From assembly GCF_031456545.1 (NCBI RefSeq), contig NZ_JAVDUV010000002.1:682001-746000 (forward strand): a stretch of 64,000 nucleotides of DNA. The letters run 5' to 3'. Made by a program: the position numbers and the translations under genes. This DNA is from Agromyces sp. 3263 (GTDB lineage Bacteria; Actinomycetota; Actinomycetes; Actinomycetales; Microbacteriaceae). The notes under the pieces were generated by a model. That model ran no database searches. It was given only the letters and a program-made list of their open reading frames with translations, and was not told the DNA's origin. Shown one piece after another: positions 44,599 to 53,392 of this stretch (position 1 is its first letter; every line of letters begins with the position of its first letter).

Positions 44599-45969
44599 TT
44601 ATCCTTCGAGTTCGAAGTCCGCCCCGAGGAGCTCGAGCTTCGTGATGAAGTTCTCGTACCCGCGCGCGATGATGCCCACGTTCGAGACCGTCGAACGGCC
44701 CTCGGCGGTCAGCGCCGCGATGAGGTGGCTGAAGCCGCCGCGCAGGTCGGGCACCTCGATGTCGGCGCCGTGCAGCTTCGCGGGGCCGGAGATCACGGCC
44801 GAGTGCTGGAAGTTGCGCTGGCCGAACCGGCACGCCCCGGCGCCGAGGCACTCCTTGTGCACCTCGATCGATGCGCCCATCTCGACGAGCGCGTCGACGA
44901 AGCCGAAGCGCTGCTCGTAGACGGTCTCGTGCACGATCGAGACGCCGTTCGCCTTCGACAGGGCGACCACGAGCGGCTGCTGCCAGTCGGTCATGAAGCC
45001 GGGGTGCACGTCGGTCTCGATGATCACCGGCTTGAGGTCGCCACCCGGGTGGAAGAAGCGGATGCCGTCCTCCTGGATCTCGAAGTCGCCGCCGACCTTG
45101 CGGAAGACGTTGAGGAAGGTGAGCATCTCGGCCTGGCGCGCGCCGCCGACGAAGATGTCGCCGTCGGTGGCGAGGGCGGCGGCCGCCCAGCTGGCGGCCT
45201 CGTTGCGGTCGAAGAGCGCGCGGTGCGTGTAGCCGTCGAGCTTCTCGACGCCCTCGATGCGGATGACGCGGTCGGTGTCGACCGTGATGATCGCGCCCAT
45301 CTTCTGCAGGATGTTGATGAGATCCATGATCTCGGGCTCGATCGCGGCACCCGAGAGCTCGGTGATGCCGTCGGCGAGCACTGCGGTGAGCAGCACCTGC
45401 TCGGTGGCGCCGACGCTCGGGTACGGCAGGGCGACCTTGGCTCCGTGGAGTCCGTTGGGCGCCGACATCCGGATGCCGCTCGGGAGCTTCTCGACGATGG
45501 CGCCGAAGTTGCGCAGCACCTCGAGGTGGTAGTCGATGGGGCGGTCGCCGATGCGGCATCCGCCGAGGTCGGGGATGAACGCCTCGCCGAGGCGGTGCAG
45601 CAGCGGCCCGCAGAACAGGATCGGGATGCGGCTGGAGCCCGCGTGCGCGTCGATGTCGGCCATGTGCGCCGTCTCGACCGCCGACGGGTCGAGGATGAGC
45701 TCGCCCCCGTCGACGCCGTGGGTCACGCTCACGCCGTGCACCTCGAGGAGGCCGCGCACGATGCGGACGTCGCTGATGTTGGGGACGTCCTTCAGCACGC
45801 TCGGCGTGTCGCCGAGGATCGCCGCGACCATCGCCTTCGTGACGAGGTTCTTGGCGCCCTTCAGCTCGATGCGGCCCCGCAGGGGCTTGCCGCCGTTGAT
45901 CGTGATGCGGTCGACATTCAGTCCGACTGCCGTTCCATGGTTCTTGGCGTCCTGCCCGAGCGTGTTCAC
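44599..45969 (-). CDS. murA: UDP-N-acetylglucosamine 1-carboxyvinyltransferase
   Basis: A 456-aa first enzyme of peptidoglycan synthesis (EPSP-synthase fold). The active-site Cys sits in [12 protein letters not shown], so the enzyme should be fosfomycin-sensitive in principle. [16 protein letters not shown] at the start is the UDP-GlcNAc/PEP-binding strand. The GTG start is shared with the leuD stop as GTGA; the frame is open upstream but has no MurA features there. Confidence 0.94.
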   Translation of the reverse strand: MNTLGQDAKNHGTAVGLNVDRITINGGKPLRGRIELKGAKNLVTKAMVAAILGDTPSVLKDVPNISDVRIVRGLLEVHGVSVTHGVDGGELILDPSAVETAHMADIDAHAGSSRIPILFCGPLLHRLGEAFIPDLGGCRIGDRPIDYHLEVLRNFGAIVEKLPSGIRMSAPNGLHGAKVALPYPSVGATEQVLLTAVLADGITELSGAAIEPEIMDLINILQKMGAIITVDTDRVIRIEGVEKLDGYTHRALFDRNEAASWAAAALATDGDIFVGGARQAEMLTFLNVFRKVGGDFEIQEDGIRFFHPGGDLKPVIIETDVHPGFMTDWQQPLVVALSKANGVSIVHETVYEQRFGFVDALVEMGASIEVHKECLGAGACRFGQRNFQHSAVISGPAKLHGADIEVPDLRGGFSHLIAALTAEGRSTVSNVGIIARGYENFITKLELLGADFELEG

Positions 45970-46586
45970 AGACTCCCTGATTCTGCCGGCTCCCGGATGG
46001 GGAGGGTCTTCGGCCGCCAAGCTTCTCGATGTGACTCGAACTCGGCGATCGACTCCTCGTCCCGCAGGGTGAGCCCGATGTCGTCGAGCCCTTCGAGAAG
46101 CCTCCACCGAGTGTAGTCGTCGATGTCGAACGGCACCGTGAGCGTTCCGACGCTCACGGTACGCTCAACCAGATCGACCGTGACGGGTATTCCCGGGTCG
46201 GCCTCGACCTGCTCCCAGAGACGTTCGACGTCCTCGTACGCGACCTGTGCCGCGAGCAGGCCCTGCTTGCCCGAGTTGCCCCGGAAGATGTCGCCGAAGC
46301 GCGAGCTGATCACCACGTCGAAGCCGTAGTCGCGCAGCGCCCAGACCGCGTGCTCGCGGCTCGACCCCGTGCCGAAGTCGGGACCGGCGATGAGGATGCG
46401 GGCGCCGCGGTACTGCTCCTGGTTCAGGATGAAGTCGGGATCCTGCCGCCAGGCGTAGAACAGGGCGTCGTCGAAGCCGGTCTTCGTGACCCGCTTCAGG
46501 AACACCGCGGGGATGATCTGGTCGGTGTCGACGTTCGAGCGGCGAAGCGGAACGGCGGTGCCGGTGACGGTGCTGATCTTCTGCAT
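45966..46586 (-). CDS. leuD: 3-isopropylmalate dehydratase small subunit
   Basis: A 206-aa swivelling subunit of isopropylmalate isomerase (leucine pathway). [16 protein letters not shown] and [17 protein letters not shown] are the diagnostic motifs. The ATG is 2 bp after the leuC stop. It is followed by murA with a 4-nt overlap, linking leucine synthesis and cell-wall genes on one message. Confidence 0.96.
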   Translation of the reverse strand: MQKISTVTGTAVPLRRSNVDTDQIIPAVFLKRVTKTGFDDALFYAWRQDPDFILNQEQYRGARILIAGPDFGTGSSREHAVWALRDYGFDVVISSRFGDIFRGNSGKQGLLAAQVAYEDVERLWEQVEADPGIPVTVDLVERTVSVGTLTVPFDIDDYTRWRLLEGLDDIGLTLRDEESIAEFESHREAWRPKTLPIREPAESGSL

Positions 46587-46588
46587 GG

Positions 46589-48049
46589 TCAGCGCGCCCC
46601 TTCCTGCTCGAGGTCCCACGGACTGGACAGCGTGCCGCGGATGGCCGTCGCCGCCGCGACGAGCGGAGACACGAGGTGCGTGCGACCGCCCTTGCCCTGC
46701 CGCCCCTCGAAGTTGCGGTTCGACGTGGACGCGCAGCGCTCGCCCGGAGCGAGCTGGTCGGGGTTCATGCCGAGGCACATCGAGCACCCGGCGAAGCGCC
46801 ATTCGGCGCCGAACTCCTCGAACACCTTGTCGAGGCCCTCGGCCTCGGCCTCGAGGCGCACCCGGGCGGAGCCCGGCACCACCATGACGCGCACGCCGTC
46901 GGCCTTGCGCTTGCCCTTGACGATCGACGCGAACGCGCGGAGGTCTTCGATCCGGCTGTTCGTGCAGGAGCCCATGAAGACCGCGTCGACGTGCACGTCC
47001 TTCAGCGGAGTGCCGGGCGCGAGGTCCATGTACTCGAGCGCCCGCTCGGCGGCCGCACGCTCGTGCTGGTCGTCGATGGACGAGGGGTCGGGCACCGACT
47101 CGGAGAGCGAGACGCCCTGGCCGGGGTTCGTGCCCCACGTCACGAACGGCTCGAGCGTGTCGGCGTCGATGAACACCTCGGCGTCGAACTCCGCACCCTC
47201 GTCGGTCGCGAGGGTCTCCCAGTAGGCGACCGCGTCGTCCCAGTCGGCGCCGGCCGGCGCATGGGCGCGGCCCTTGAGATACGTGTAGGTCGTGGCATCC
47301 GGAGCCACCATGCCGGCTCTCGCGCCGGCCTCGATGGACATGTTGCAGATCGTCATGCGGCCGTCCATCGAGAGTGCGCGGATGGCGCTGCCGCGGTACT
47401 CGAGCACGTAGCCCTGCCCGCCGCCCGTTCCGATCTTCGCGATGACCGCGAGGATGATGTCCTTCGCCGTGACGCCTGGACGGAGCGCGCCCTCGACGTT
47501 GATCGCCATGGTCTTGAACGGCTTCAGCGGCAGCGTCTGCGTGGCCATGACGTGCTCGACCTCGCTCGTGCCGATGCCGAACGCCATCGCTCCGAACGCG
47601 CCGTGCGTCGAGGTGTGCGAGTCACCGCAGACCACGGTGATGCCCGGCTGCGTGAGGCCGAGCTGCGGGCCGACGACGTGCACGATGCCCTGCTCGACGT
47701 CGCCGAGCGAGTGCAGGCGGATGCCGAACTCCTTCGCGTTGCGACGAAGCGTCTCGATCTGCGTGCGGCTCGTGGGATCGGCGATCGGACGGTCGATCGC
47801 GAGCGTCGGCGTGTTGTGGTCCTCCGTCGCGATCGTGAGATCGGGACGACGCACCGGGCGGCCGGCCAGGCGGAGGCCGTCGAAGGCCTGCGGGCTCGTG
47901 ACCTCGTGCACGAGGTGCAGGTCGATGTAGATGAGGTCGGGAGTGCCGTCCTCGCCCTTCTTCACGAGATGGGCGTCCCAGACCTTCTCGGCCAGCGTAC
48001 GAGGCCGTGCCCCGTCGGTGTTCGCGGGGATGGTGGATGCTGCGTTCAT
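46589..48049 (-). CDS. leuC: 3-isopropylmalate dehydratase large subunit
   Basis: A 486-aa aconitase-type [4Fe-4S] enzyme. The cluster ligands lie in [12 protein letters not shown] and [27 protein letters not shown] is the active-site loop. GAGGAAG lies 7-8 nt before the ATG. The 58 nt between this start and a leader peptide upstream hold possible alternative hairpins, so expression is likely controlled by leucine supply. Confidence 0.96.
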   Translation of the reverse strand: MNAASTIPANTDGARPRTLAEKVWDAHLVKKGEDGTPDLIYIDLHLVHEVTSPQAFDGLRLAGRPVRRPDLTIATEDHNTPTLAIDRPIADPTSRTQIETLRRNAKEFGIRLHSLGDVEQGIVHVVGPQLGLTQPGITVVCGDSHTSTHGAFGAMAFGIGTSEVEHVMATQTLPLKPFKTMAINVEGALRPGVTAKDIILAVIAKIGTGGGQGYVLEYRGSAIRALSMDGRMTICNMSIEAGARAGMVAPDATTYTYLKGRAHAPAGADWDDAVAYWETLATDEGAEFDAEVFIDADTLEPFVTWGTNPGQGVSLSESVPDPSSIDDQHERAAAERALEYMDLAPGTPLKDVHVDAVFMGSCTNSRIEDLRAFASIVKGKRKADGVRVMVVPGSARVRLEAEAEGLDKVFEEFGAEWRFAGCSMCLGMNPDQLAPGERCASTSNRNFEGRQGKGGRTHLVSPLVAAATAIRGTLSSPWDLEQEGAR

Positions 48050-48107
48050 GCGTTCGCTTCCTCAGAATCTGTGGTCAGCCGACAACGGACTCCGCGACGG
48101 GATCGGC

Positions 48108-48158
48108 CTAGAACGAGGCCCCGCCGCGGCACCGAAGAAGAAGTCGTGAAGCGCGCAC
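48108..48158 (-). CDS. leuC leader peptide (attenuator)
   Basis: A 16-codon ORF, VRASRLLLRCRGGASF-stop, starting at GTG 48158. Residues 6-8 are three consecutive Leu codons, all CTT, a codon seldom used in this GC-rich sequence. TAGCCT (48170-48165) is 6 nt before the GTG, so the mRNA would begin at the peptide. Leader peptides rich in Leu codons ahead of leucine genes are a known attenuation device; this assignment is inferred from position and codons. Confidence 0.6.
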   Translation of the reverse strand: MRASRLLLRCRGGASF

Positions 48159-48164
48159 CCTCTC

Positions 48165-48170
48165 AGGCTA
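48165..48170 (-). promoter_or_regulatory. -10 element of the leuCD leader transcript
   Basis: TAGCCT on the minus strand, 6 nt before the leader-peptide GTG. Its first three bases are the TAG stop of the upstream FHA gene. No good -35 is visible 16-18 bp upstream. Confidence 0.45.
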
Positions 48171-48770
48171 CACCGAGTTGAGCGGAGCCCGATCCAGCGT
48201 GACGGCGAACTCCCCGAGCAGGATCGTCGACCCGCCGACGACCCCGAAGGCCAGCCCGGGGTCGAGTTCCACCTCGTCGCCCGCGGGCGTCAGTACGCGG
48301 CTGCCGTTCGTCGAATGCAGGTCGGTGACCGTGACGCGTTCGTCGACGACCTCGACGAGCGCGTGCGTCTTCGACACCGACCGGGCGGGGTCGACCAGGC
48401 GGATCGTGGCCGCCCCCGGCCTCCCGGCATCGGCGACCGGATCACGGCCGAGCACGACGGGACGGAGGAGGAGCACCTCGAGCCCGTCGGCGGTGCGCAG
48501 GCGCCAGGCGCCCGGCTGCGGGGTCGGCGTGGGCGCGTCGACCCGCACGGGCGGGGCGGCGGGAACGGCCGCGCTCGGCGGCCCCGGGGGCAGTGGCGGC
48601 AGCGGCGCGCGCGGCGCGACCGGCCCCGTGGGCGGGGCGAAGGTCGGCAGCACCCGGGCGGGCACGGCTCGAACGGTGCGGTCGGGGTCGGTGCGCTCGG
48701 GCCGCGCGGGCTGCTCGGGCGCAGCCGGGATCAGCCCCGGCGGGGGGACGATGAAGTCCGGTTCAGCCAC
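48168..48770 (-). CDS. FHA domain protein
   Basis: A 200-aa protein. About 85 Pro/Ala-rich residues, probably disordered, precede a forkhead-associated domain: VVLGRDP, then ARSVSKTHALVEV and DLHSTNGSRV, with the phosphothreonine-binding Arg, Ser and Asn all present. It is the last gene of the giant-protein operon, 9 bp after the transglutaminase-like gene. It probably reads phosphorylation by the locus kinase. It starts at GTG. Confidence 0.87.
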   Translation of the reverse strand: MAEPDFIVPPPGLIPAAPEQPARPERTDPDRTVRAVPARVLPTFAPPTGPVAPRAPLPPLPPGPPSAAVPAAPPVRVDAPTPTPQPGAWRLRTADGLEVLLLRPVVLGRDPVADAGRPGAATIRLVDPARSVSKTHALVEVVDERVTVTDLHSTNGSRVLTPAGDEVELDPGLAFGVVGGSTILLGEFAVTLDRAPLNSV

Positions 48771-48779
48771 CGCTCCACT

Positions 48780-51110
48780 CTACCGACGCAGGCGGATCCG
48801 GTACCGGCTCACGAATCGGCGCACCCGGCCGGCCGCACTCGCCACGACCGCCGTCGCGGCATCCGCCTCCGTCCAGCGCCGCTCGACGGCCTCGTCGTCG
48901 ACGGATGCCCCGTCGAAGACGTCGCGGTCGATGGTCGCCGCCAGCGTCGACAGCCGCACGGGCACCGGCGCCGCGGCCGAGGCATCCGTCGCCGCTGCCG
49001 ACGATCGCGCGATCGCGCCCAGCCCCTGCTCGTCGAACTGCTGCTCGAGGATGCGCGCGGCCTGGAGCCTCGTCGCTCGCTCGGGAGGCTCGAAGCCCAG
49101 CTCGGCGTAGCGGTCGACGAGCTCGTCCCACGCGGCGGCGCTCTGCCGGTCGTTGGGCCCCGACCGGCGGCGGCGGCGGCGAGCCCCCTTGACGAATCCG
49201 ACCACGAGCATCGGGAGGAACACGAGCGCCGCCGGGATGCCGACCGCCGCCATCGTGACCCAGACCCAGCCCGGGATCGAGAACGGCTTGTCCTTGTCGT
49301 CGTCGTCCGTCTCGTCGATCTCGACGGTGGTCAGCAGCTCGTCCTCGCTGTGCTCCGCACGCGGGGGCTGGCGCACCTGGGGCTGCGGCTCGGACTTGGG
49401 CTTCGGGGTCTGCTCCTGCGGGACGTCGATGTTGTCGGGCGTCGGGCGGAACGAGACCCAGCCGACACCCTCGAACGGCACCTCCACCCAAGCGGTCACG
49501 TCGTCGCCGACGACGTCGACCTCCTCCTGGCCGTCCGCGATGTCGGGCGCGAACCCCATCACCACGCGGGCCGGATAGCCGAGCGACCGTGCCATGAGCG
49601 CCATCGCCGCGGCATACTGCTCCGCGTCGCCGACCATCTGCGAGCGCGTGAAGAGCTCGGTGATGCGGTCGGCGCCGTGGCCTGCACGGGAGGGCACGGC
49701 GTCGGAGGCGAGGCCGTGGCTGAGGAATCCGCCGGTCTTCAGCGCCCGCTCGATCGCGCGGAGCTGCTCGATCGGGCTCGCCGCATCACCGGCGAACTCG
49801 GAGGCCTTCGCCGCGACGACGTCGGGCGAGTTCTCGACGACCGGAAGGGTCATGTCGGCCACCGGCACGTCGATCAGCTCATCGCTGTCGGGCTCCACCT
49901 GCACGTTGGCGCGCAACTCGTAGCGCGCGCCCGCGGCGACGCCGCTCGTGAGGACCGCCGTTCCCGCCGCCGGGTTGTAGCGGAGGTCCCCGGCTCGTTC
50001 GGCGCTGCCCTGGTCGAGCAGGCGGAGGGAGCTGCCGTACCCCACTGTGGGGAGCCACACGTCGTGGTACTCGCCGACCTCGACTTCGATGTCACGTGCG
50101 GAGCCCAGCTCGGCCAGCTCGGGCTCGGGAAGGGACTCGCCGACGATGCCGTAGCCGCCGCCGTCCGCACCCACGTCGTCGGGGCCGGCGACGTTCCAGA
50201 GGCGGCCCGTATAGGCGTCCATGGTGGCGAGGCGCACCGTGTCGCCCGGTTCGAGTCCCCGCACCGTGAACAGGGTGTCCTCGACGAGGTCCTTGGTGTA
50301 CTTCCGGAAACCCGAGAGCGGACTCGGGAACTCGAGCGGGTCGAACGGCGGCACGATCTCGTCGCGGAGCACGAAGCGCTCGGGCGACACCGGCGCGACC
50401 GCTGCCCCGGCCAGCGCGCCCACGACCACGGCCCCCACGACGACCGAGGCCGTGCCGACGACCTTCTGGCGGCGCAGGCGCCTGGCACCGTCCCCACTCG
50501 CCTCGACGGTCGTTCCGCGATGCCAGGCGATCCAGACGAGGGCGATGACGGCGAAGGAGACGCCGCGGACCCCGGCGAAGAACGCCTCGTCGGTGCCGAG
50601 CAGGATCCCCGACAGGTAGAGCACGATCGGGCCGATGAGGAGCACGCTCGCGCGGAGCGCCGTGCGGCGCTTCGGGAGCCAGCGCGTGGCGAGCATCGTG
50701 CCGACGAGCGACACGAGCCAGGCGGCGAAGTACGGCACCACGGCGACGTAGTAGGGCGCCTCGACCGGCGTGCCGATCGTGACGATGTCGGCCCAGCCGT
50801 ACACCGCGCCGAATGCGAGCCCCGTGAGGGACGCGAGCGAGGGCAGCACGCCGAAGAGCGCCTCCCCGGGCATGGTGAACGGACTGCCGAGCAGGAAGTA
50901 GGCTGCGAGGCCGACGAGCACCGTGGTCAGGACGCCGAGCCGCCACAGGGCGCCCGCGACGGCGACGAGGGTGCCGACGACGAGTCCGGCCCCCGCCGCG
51001 AGCATGAAGTTCAGGTCGCCGAAGGACGTCTCGTACCCGATGATGCCGAGCACGGACAGCAGGCTGAGGACGAGGATGTCGCTCGTCACGTTGCGGGGAA
51101 GTCGGTTCAC
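48780..51110 (-). CDS. Transglutaminase-like membrane protein lacking catalytic Cys and His
   Basis: A 776-aa paralogue of the protein at 31.2-33.5 kb with the same layout: N-terminal membrane helices (about 8-220), an extracytoplasmic region, a degenerate transglutaminase core, one membrane helix (near 615-640), a basic stretch and a cytosolic tail. At the Cys position the sequence is VGDAEQYAAAMA (Ala), and at the His position GDDVTAWVEV (Thr), while GYPARVVMGF and GVGWVSFRPTP are kept. It should be enzymatically dead and act as a binding or scaffold domain. It starts at GTG overlapping the DUF58 stop (GTGA). Confidence 0.85.
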   Translation of the reverse strand: MNRLPRNVTSDILVLSLLSVLGIIGYETSFGDLNFMLAAGAGLVVGTLVAVAGALWRLGVLTTVLVGLAAYFLLGSPFTMPGEALFGVLPSLASLTGLAFGAVYGWADIVTIGTPVEAPYYVAVVPYFAAWLVSLVGTMLATRWLPKRRTALRASVLLIGPIVLYLSGILLGTDEAFFAGVRGVSFAVIALVWIAWHRGTTVEASGDGARRLRRQKVVGTASVVVGAVVVGALAGAAVAPVSPERFVLRDEIVPPFDPLEFPSPLSGFRKYTKDLVEDTLFTVRGLEPGDTVRLATMDAYTGRLWNVAGPDDVGADGGGYGIVGESLPEPELAELGSARDIEVEVGEYHDVWLPTVGYGSSLRLLDQGSAERAGDLRYNPAAGTAVLTSGVAAGARYELRANVQVEPDSDELIDVPVADMTLPVVENSPDVVAAKASEFAGDAASPIEQLRAIERALKTGGFLSHGLASDAVPSRAGHGADRITELFTRSQMVGDAEQYAAAMALMARSLGYPARVVMGFAPDIADGQEEVDVVGDDVTAWVEVPFEGVGWVSFRPTPDNIDVPQEQTPKPKSEPQPQVRQPPRAEHSEDELLTTVEIDETDDDDKDKPFSIPGWVWVTMAAVGIPAALVFLPMLVVGFVKGARRRRRRSGPNDRQSAAAWDELVDRYAELGFEPPERATRLQAARILEQQFDEQGLGAIARSSAAATDASAAAPVPVRLSTLAATIDRDVFDGASVDDEAVERRWTEADAATAVVASAAGRVRRFVSRYRIRLRR

Positions 51111-52405
51111 GGCCGGACCCTCCTGACCAGTCGCGGCAGGTCGGCCAGGTCGCCGACGGTCACGACCGTGGTGCCCGCGACCTTCGTGATGGTGCTGGAT
51201 GCGCCGAGCTCGACGCGGAACGCGATCGTGACCGTGTCGGCGCCGAAGAGGGTCTCGATGGAACGGAACTCGGCGACCGGCAGGAGGGAGCCGCCGACGG
51301 CGATCACGACGCTCGGTGCCGGGAGGCGCTTGGTGGCGTCCCGCACGAAGTCGCGCACGGTCGGGAACCGCCGCTCGACCGGCTCGATGCGCGACGAATC
51401 GTCGAGGAGCACGGTCGGGGTCGCGGTGCGAAGGGCGATCGACTCCGTGACGACCGCGAGGCGCGTCGCGTCGCGGATGACCTGCACGCCGATCGAGGCG
51501 AGCAGCGACACGGCGAGCTCGAACTCGTCATCCGAGGCGTACCGGGCGCGCTCCGTCACCTGCACGAGCACGAGCTGCGAGCGGCGCGTCTCCTCGTACT
51601 GGCGCACCATGAGCTGCCCGGTGCGCGCGGAGGTGCGCCAGTGCACGTTCCGCAGGGCGTCGCCGGGCTCGTAGGCCCGCAGGGCGTGGAAGGAGATGTC
51701 GTTGTTCGTGATGACCTTGGTGATCTCGCCCTCGAGGTCGCGCACGAGGCCCGCCGCGGACGGCCGGAGCCGAGCGGTGACCGGATGCACGAACAGCTCC
51801 ACGGGGTCGGTCCAGCGCACCATGCGGCGCAGGATCCCGAGCTGGTCGCCGCGCACCGACACGGCCGGCCCGGCGATGATGACGGCGCGTCGGTTCGTCG
51901 GAACCGCGAACAGCTCCTCGTGCTCCGCATCGGGAGCGAGTGAGGGGACGACGAACTCGGCGAGGCCCGCTCCGACCGGCAGCTCGATGCGGGACGGCGC
52001 CGAGGGCGTGGCCCCCGCGTTGGTCACGAGGAGCCGCCCGAACGCCCGCTCCCCCGCGACGACGCGCGCGGGCTGGAGCTGGATGCCGACCCGGAAGTGC
52101 ATGCGGCCGAACACGAAGGCGACGGAGACGAGCACCGCGGCGAGCAGCGTGAACCCGAGGAAGGCGAACTCGATCCAGCCGAACGTGAAGGCGATCACGA
52201 GCGACACCGCCGCGGCCGCCAGCACGAGCCATCCGACCGTGGACACCACGCCGGTCACCGGTGCGCAGAACTCCGCGACGGCGCGCGCGACGTGCGCGAG
52301 CCGGCCGGCGATCGACCGGGCGGATGCCGCGAGCGACCGCCCGACCGCGCGGAATGCGATGCGCGTCTGCGAGGGTGTCGTCTGCGCGCCGGGTTCGGCG
52401 GTCAT
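51107..52405 (-). CDS. DUF58 domain protein (second module)
   Basis: A 432-aa protein with two membrane helices near residues 55-95 and the DUF58 core (FHALRAYEPGDALRNVHW, then TGQLMVRQYEETRRSQLVL). It is paralogous to the DUF58 protein at 33.5-34.9 kb but distant in sequence. Coupling by ATGA to moxR upstream and by GTGA to the transglutaminase-like gene downstream implies fixed stoichiometry in one complex. Confidence 0.9.
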   Translation of the reverse strand: MTAEPGAQTTPSQTRIAFRAVGRSLAASARSIAGRLAHVARAVAEFCAPVTGVVSTVGWLVLAAAAVSLVIAFTFGWIEFAFLGFTLLAAVLVSVAFVFGRMHFRVGIQLQPARVVAGERAFGRLLVTNAGATPSAPSRIELPVGAGLAEFVVPSLAPDAEHEELFAVPTNRRAVIIAGPAVSVRGDQLGILRRMVRWTDPVELFVHPVTARLRPSAAGLVRDLEGEITKVITNNDISFHALRAYEPGDALRNVHWRTSARTGQLMVRQYEETRRSQLVLVQVTERARYASDDEFELAVSLLASIGVQVIRDATRLAVVTESIALRTATPTVLLDDSSRIEPVERRFPTVRDFVRDATKRLPAPSVVIAVGGSLLPVAEFRSIETLFGADTVTIAFRVELGASSTITKVAGTTVVTVGDLADLPRLVRRVRP

Positions 52406-53370
52406 GCCGCCCGGTAGGCCGGGGGCGCGATGTCCACGAGCACGCGGCTGACGATGTCCTCCGCGGTGACGCCGGCGAACTCGGACTCGGGGTCGACGAT
52501 GATGCGGTGCGCCAGCACGGGGACGGCCAGCTCCCGAACGTCGTCGGGTGTCACGTACGTGCGTCCGTGGGCGATCGCCCACGTCTTCACCGTGCGGGCG
52601 AGCGCCAGGGCGCCGCGCATGCTGACGCCCAGCGCCGAGTCCTGGTGCGCCCGGGTCGCCGACACGATCTCGTTGAGGTAGGAGAGCACGGCTGCGTCGA
52701 CGTAGACGTCGGAGGCGAGCTGCGACATCGTGTTCACCGAGCTCGAGGCGATGATCGGCGACACCTTGGACGCGCGTGCGCGGTTCGCCGAGTCGAGGAG
52801 CAGCGTCACGGCCGTGTCGTGATCGGGGTAGCCGAGCGAGGTCTTGATGAGGAAGCGGTCGAGCTGCGCCTCGGGCAGCGAGTAGGTGCCGGCCTGCTCC
52901 ACGGGGTTCTGCGTGGCGATCACCATGAACGGGCTGCCGACGTCGTAGCTCACGCCGTCGACGGTGACCTTGCCCTCCTCCATGACCTCGAGGAGCGACG
53001 ACTGCGTCTTCGGGCTCGCGCGATTGATCTCGTCGGCGAGCACGATCGAGGCGAAGATCGGTCCGTGGTGGAACTCGAAGCGTCCCTTGCCCTGGTCGTA
53101 GATGGTGACGCCGGTGACGTCGGACGGCAGCAGGTCGGGCGTGAACTGGATGCGGGAGTTCGTGCCGTCGAGCGTGTTGGCCAGCGCCTTCGCGAGCACC
53201 GTCTTGCCGGTGCCCGGGAAGTCCTCGAGGAGCACGTGGCCGTCGGAGAGTAGCGCGGTGACCACGAGCTCGATGACCTCGCGCTTGCCGAGGATCGCCT
53301 GGTCGACGTTGTCGACGAGCTTCGAGAAGGCGTCCTGGAACCAGAGGGCCTGTTCTTGCGTTACTGACAT
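52402..53370 (-). CDS. MoxR-family AAA+ ATPase (second module)
   Basis: A 322-aa AAA+ protein: EDFPGTGKTVLAKALANTL (Walker A), VLADEINRASPKTQSSLLE (Walker B) and ATQNPVEQAGTYSLPEAQLD (sensor region). It lies 22 bp after the giant surface protein and overlaps DUF58 by ATGA. By analogy to MoxR-vWA pairs it may remodel or help assemble the membrane proteins of the locus; no direct evidence for the client is in the sequence. Confidence 0.93.
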   Translation of the reverse strand: MSVTQEQALWFQDAFSKLVDNVDQAILGKREVIELVVTALLSDGHVLLEDFPGTGKTVLAKALANTLDGTNSRIQFTPDLLPSDVTGVTIYDQGKGRFEFHHGPIFASIVLADEINRASPKTQSSLLEVMEEGKVTVDGVSYDVGSPFMVIATQNPVEQAGTYSLPEAQLDRFLIKTSLGYPDHDTAVTLLLDSANRARASKVSPIIASSSVNTMSQLASDVYVDAAVLSYLNEIVSATRAHQDSALGVSMRGALALARTVKTWAIAHGRTYVTPDDVRELAVPVLAHRIIVDPESEFAGVTAEDIVSRVLVDIAPPAYRAA

Positions 53371-53392
53371 TCGTTCGTCTCTTTCTCGCTGC

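Noticed and set aside
48315..51674. A plus-strand open frame of about 1,100 codons over the FHA and transglutaminase-like genes
   Set aside because: It is antisense to genes with clear motifs, rich in Arg/His/Asp, and has no RBS or recognisable domain.
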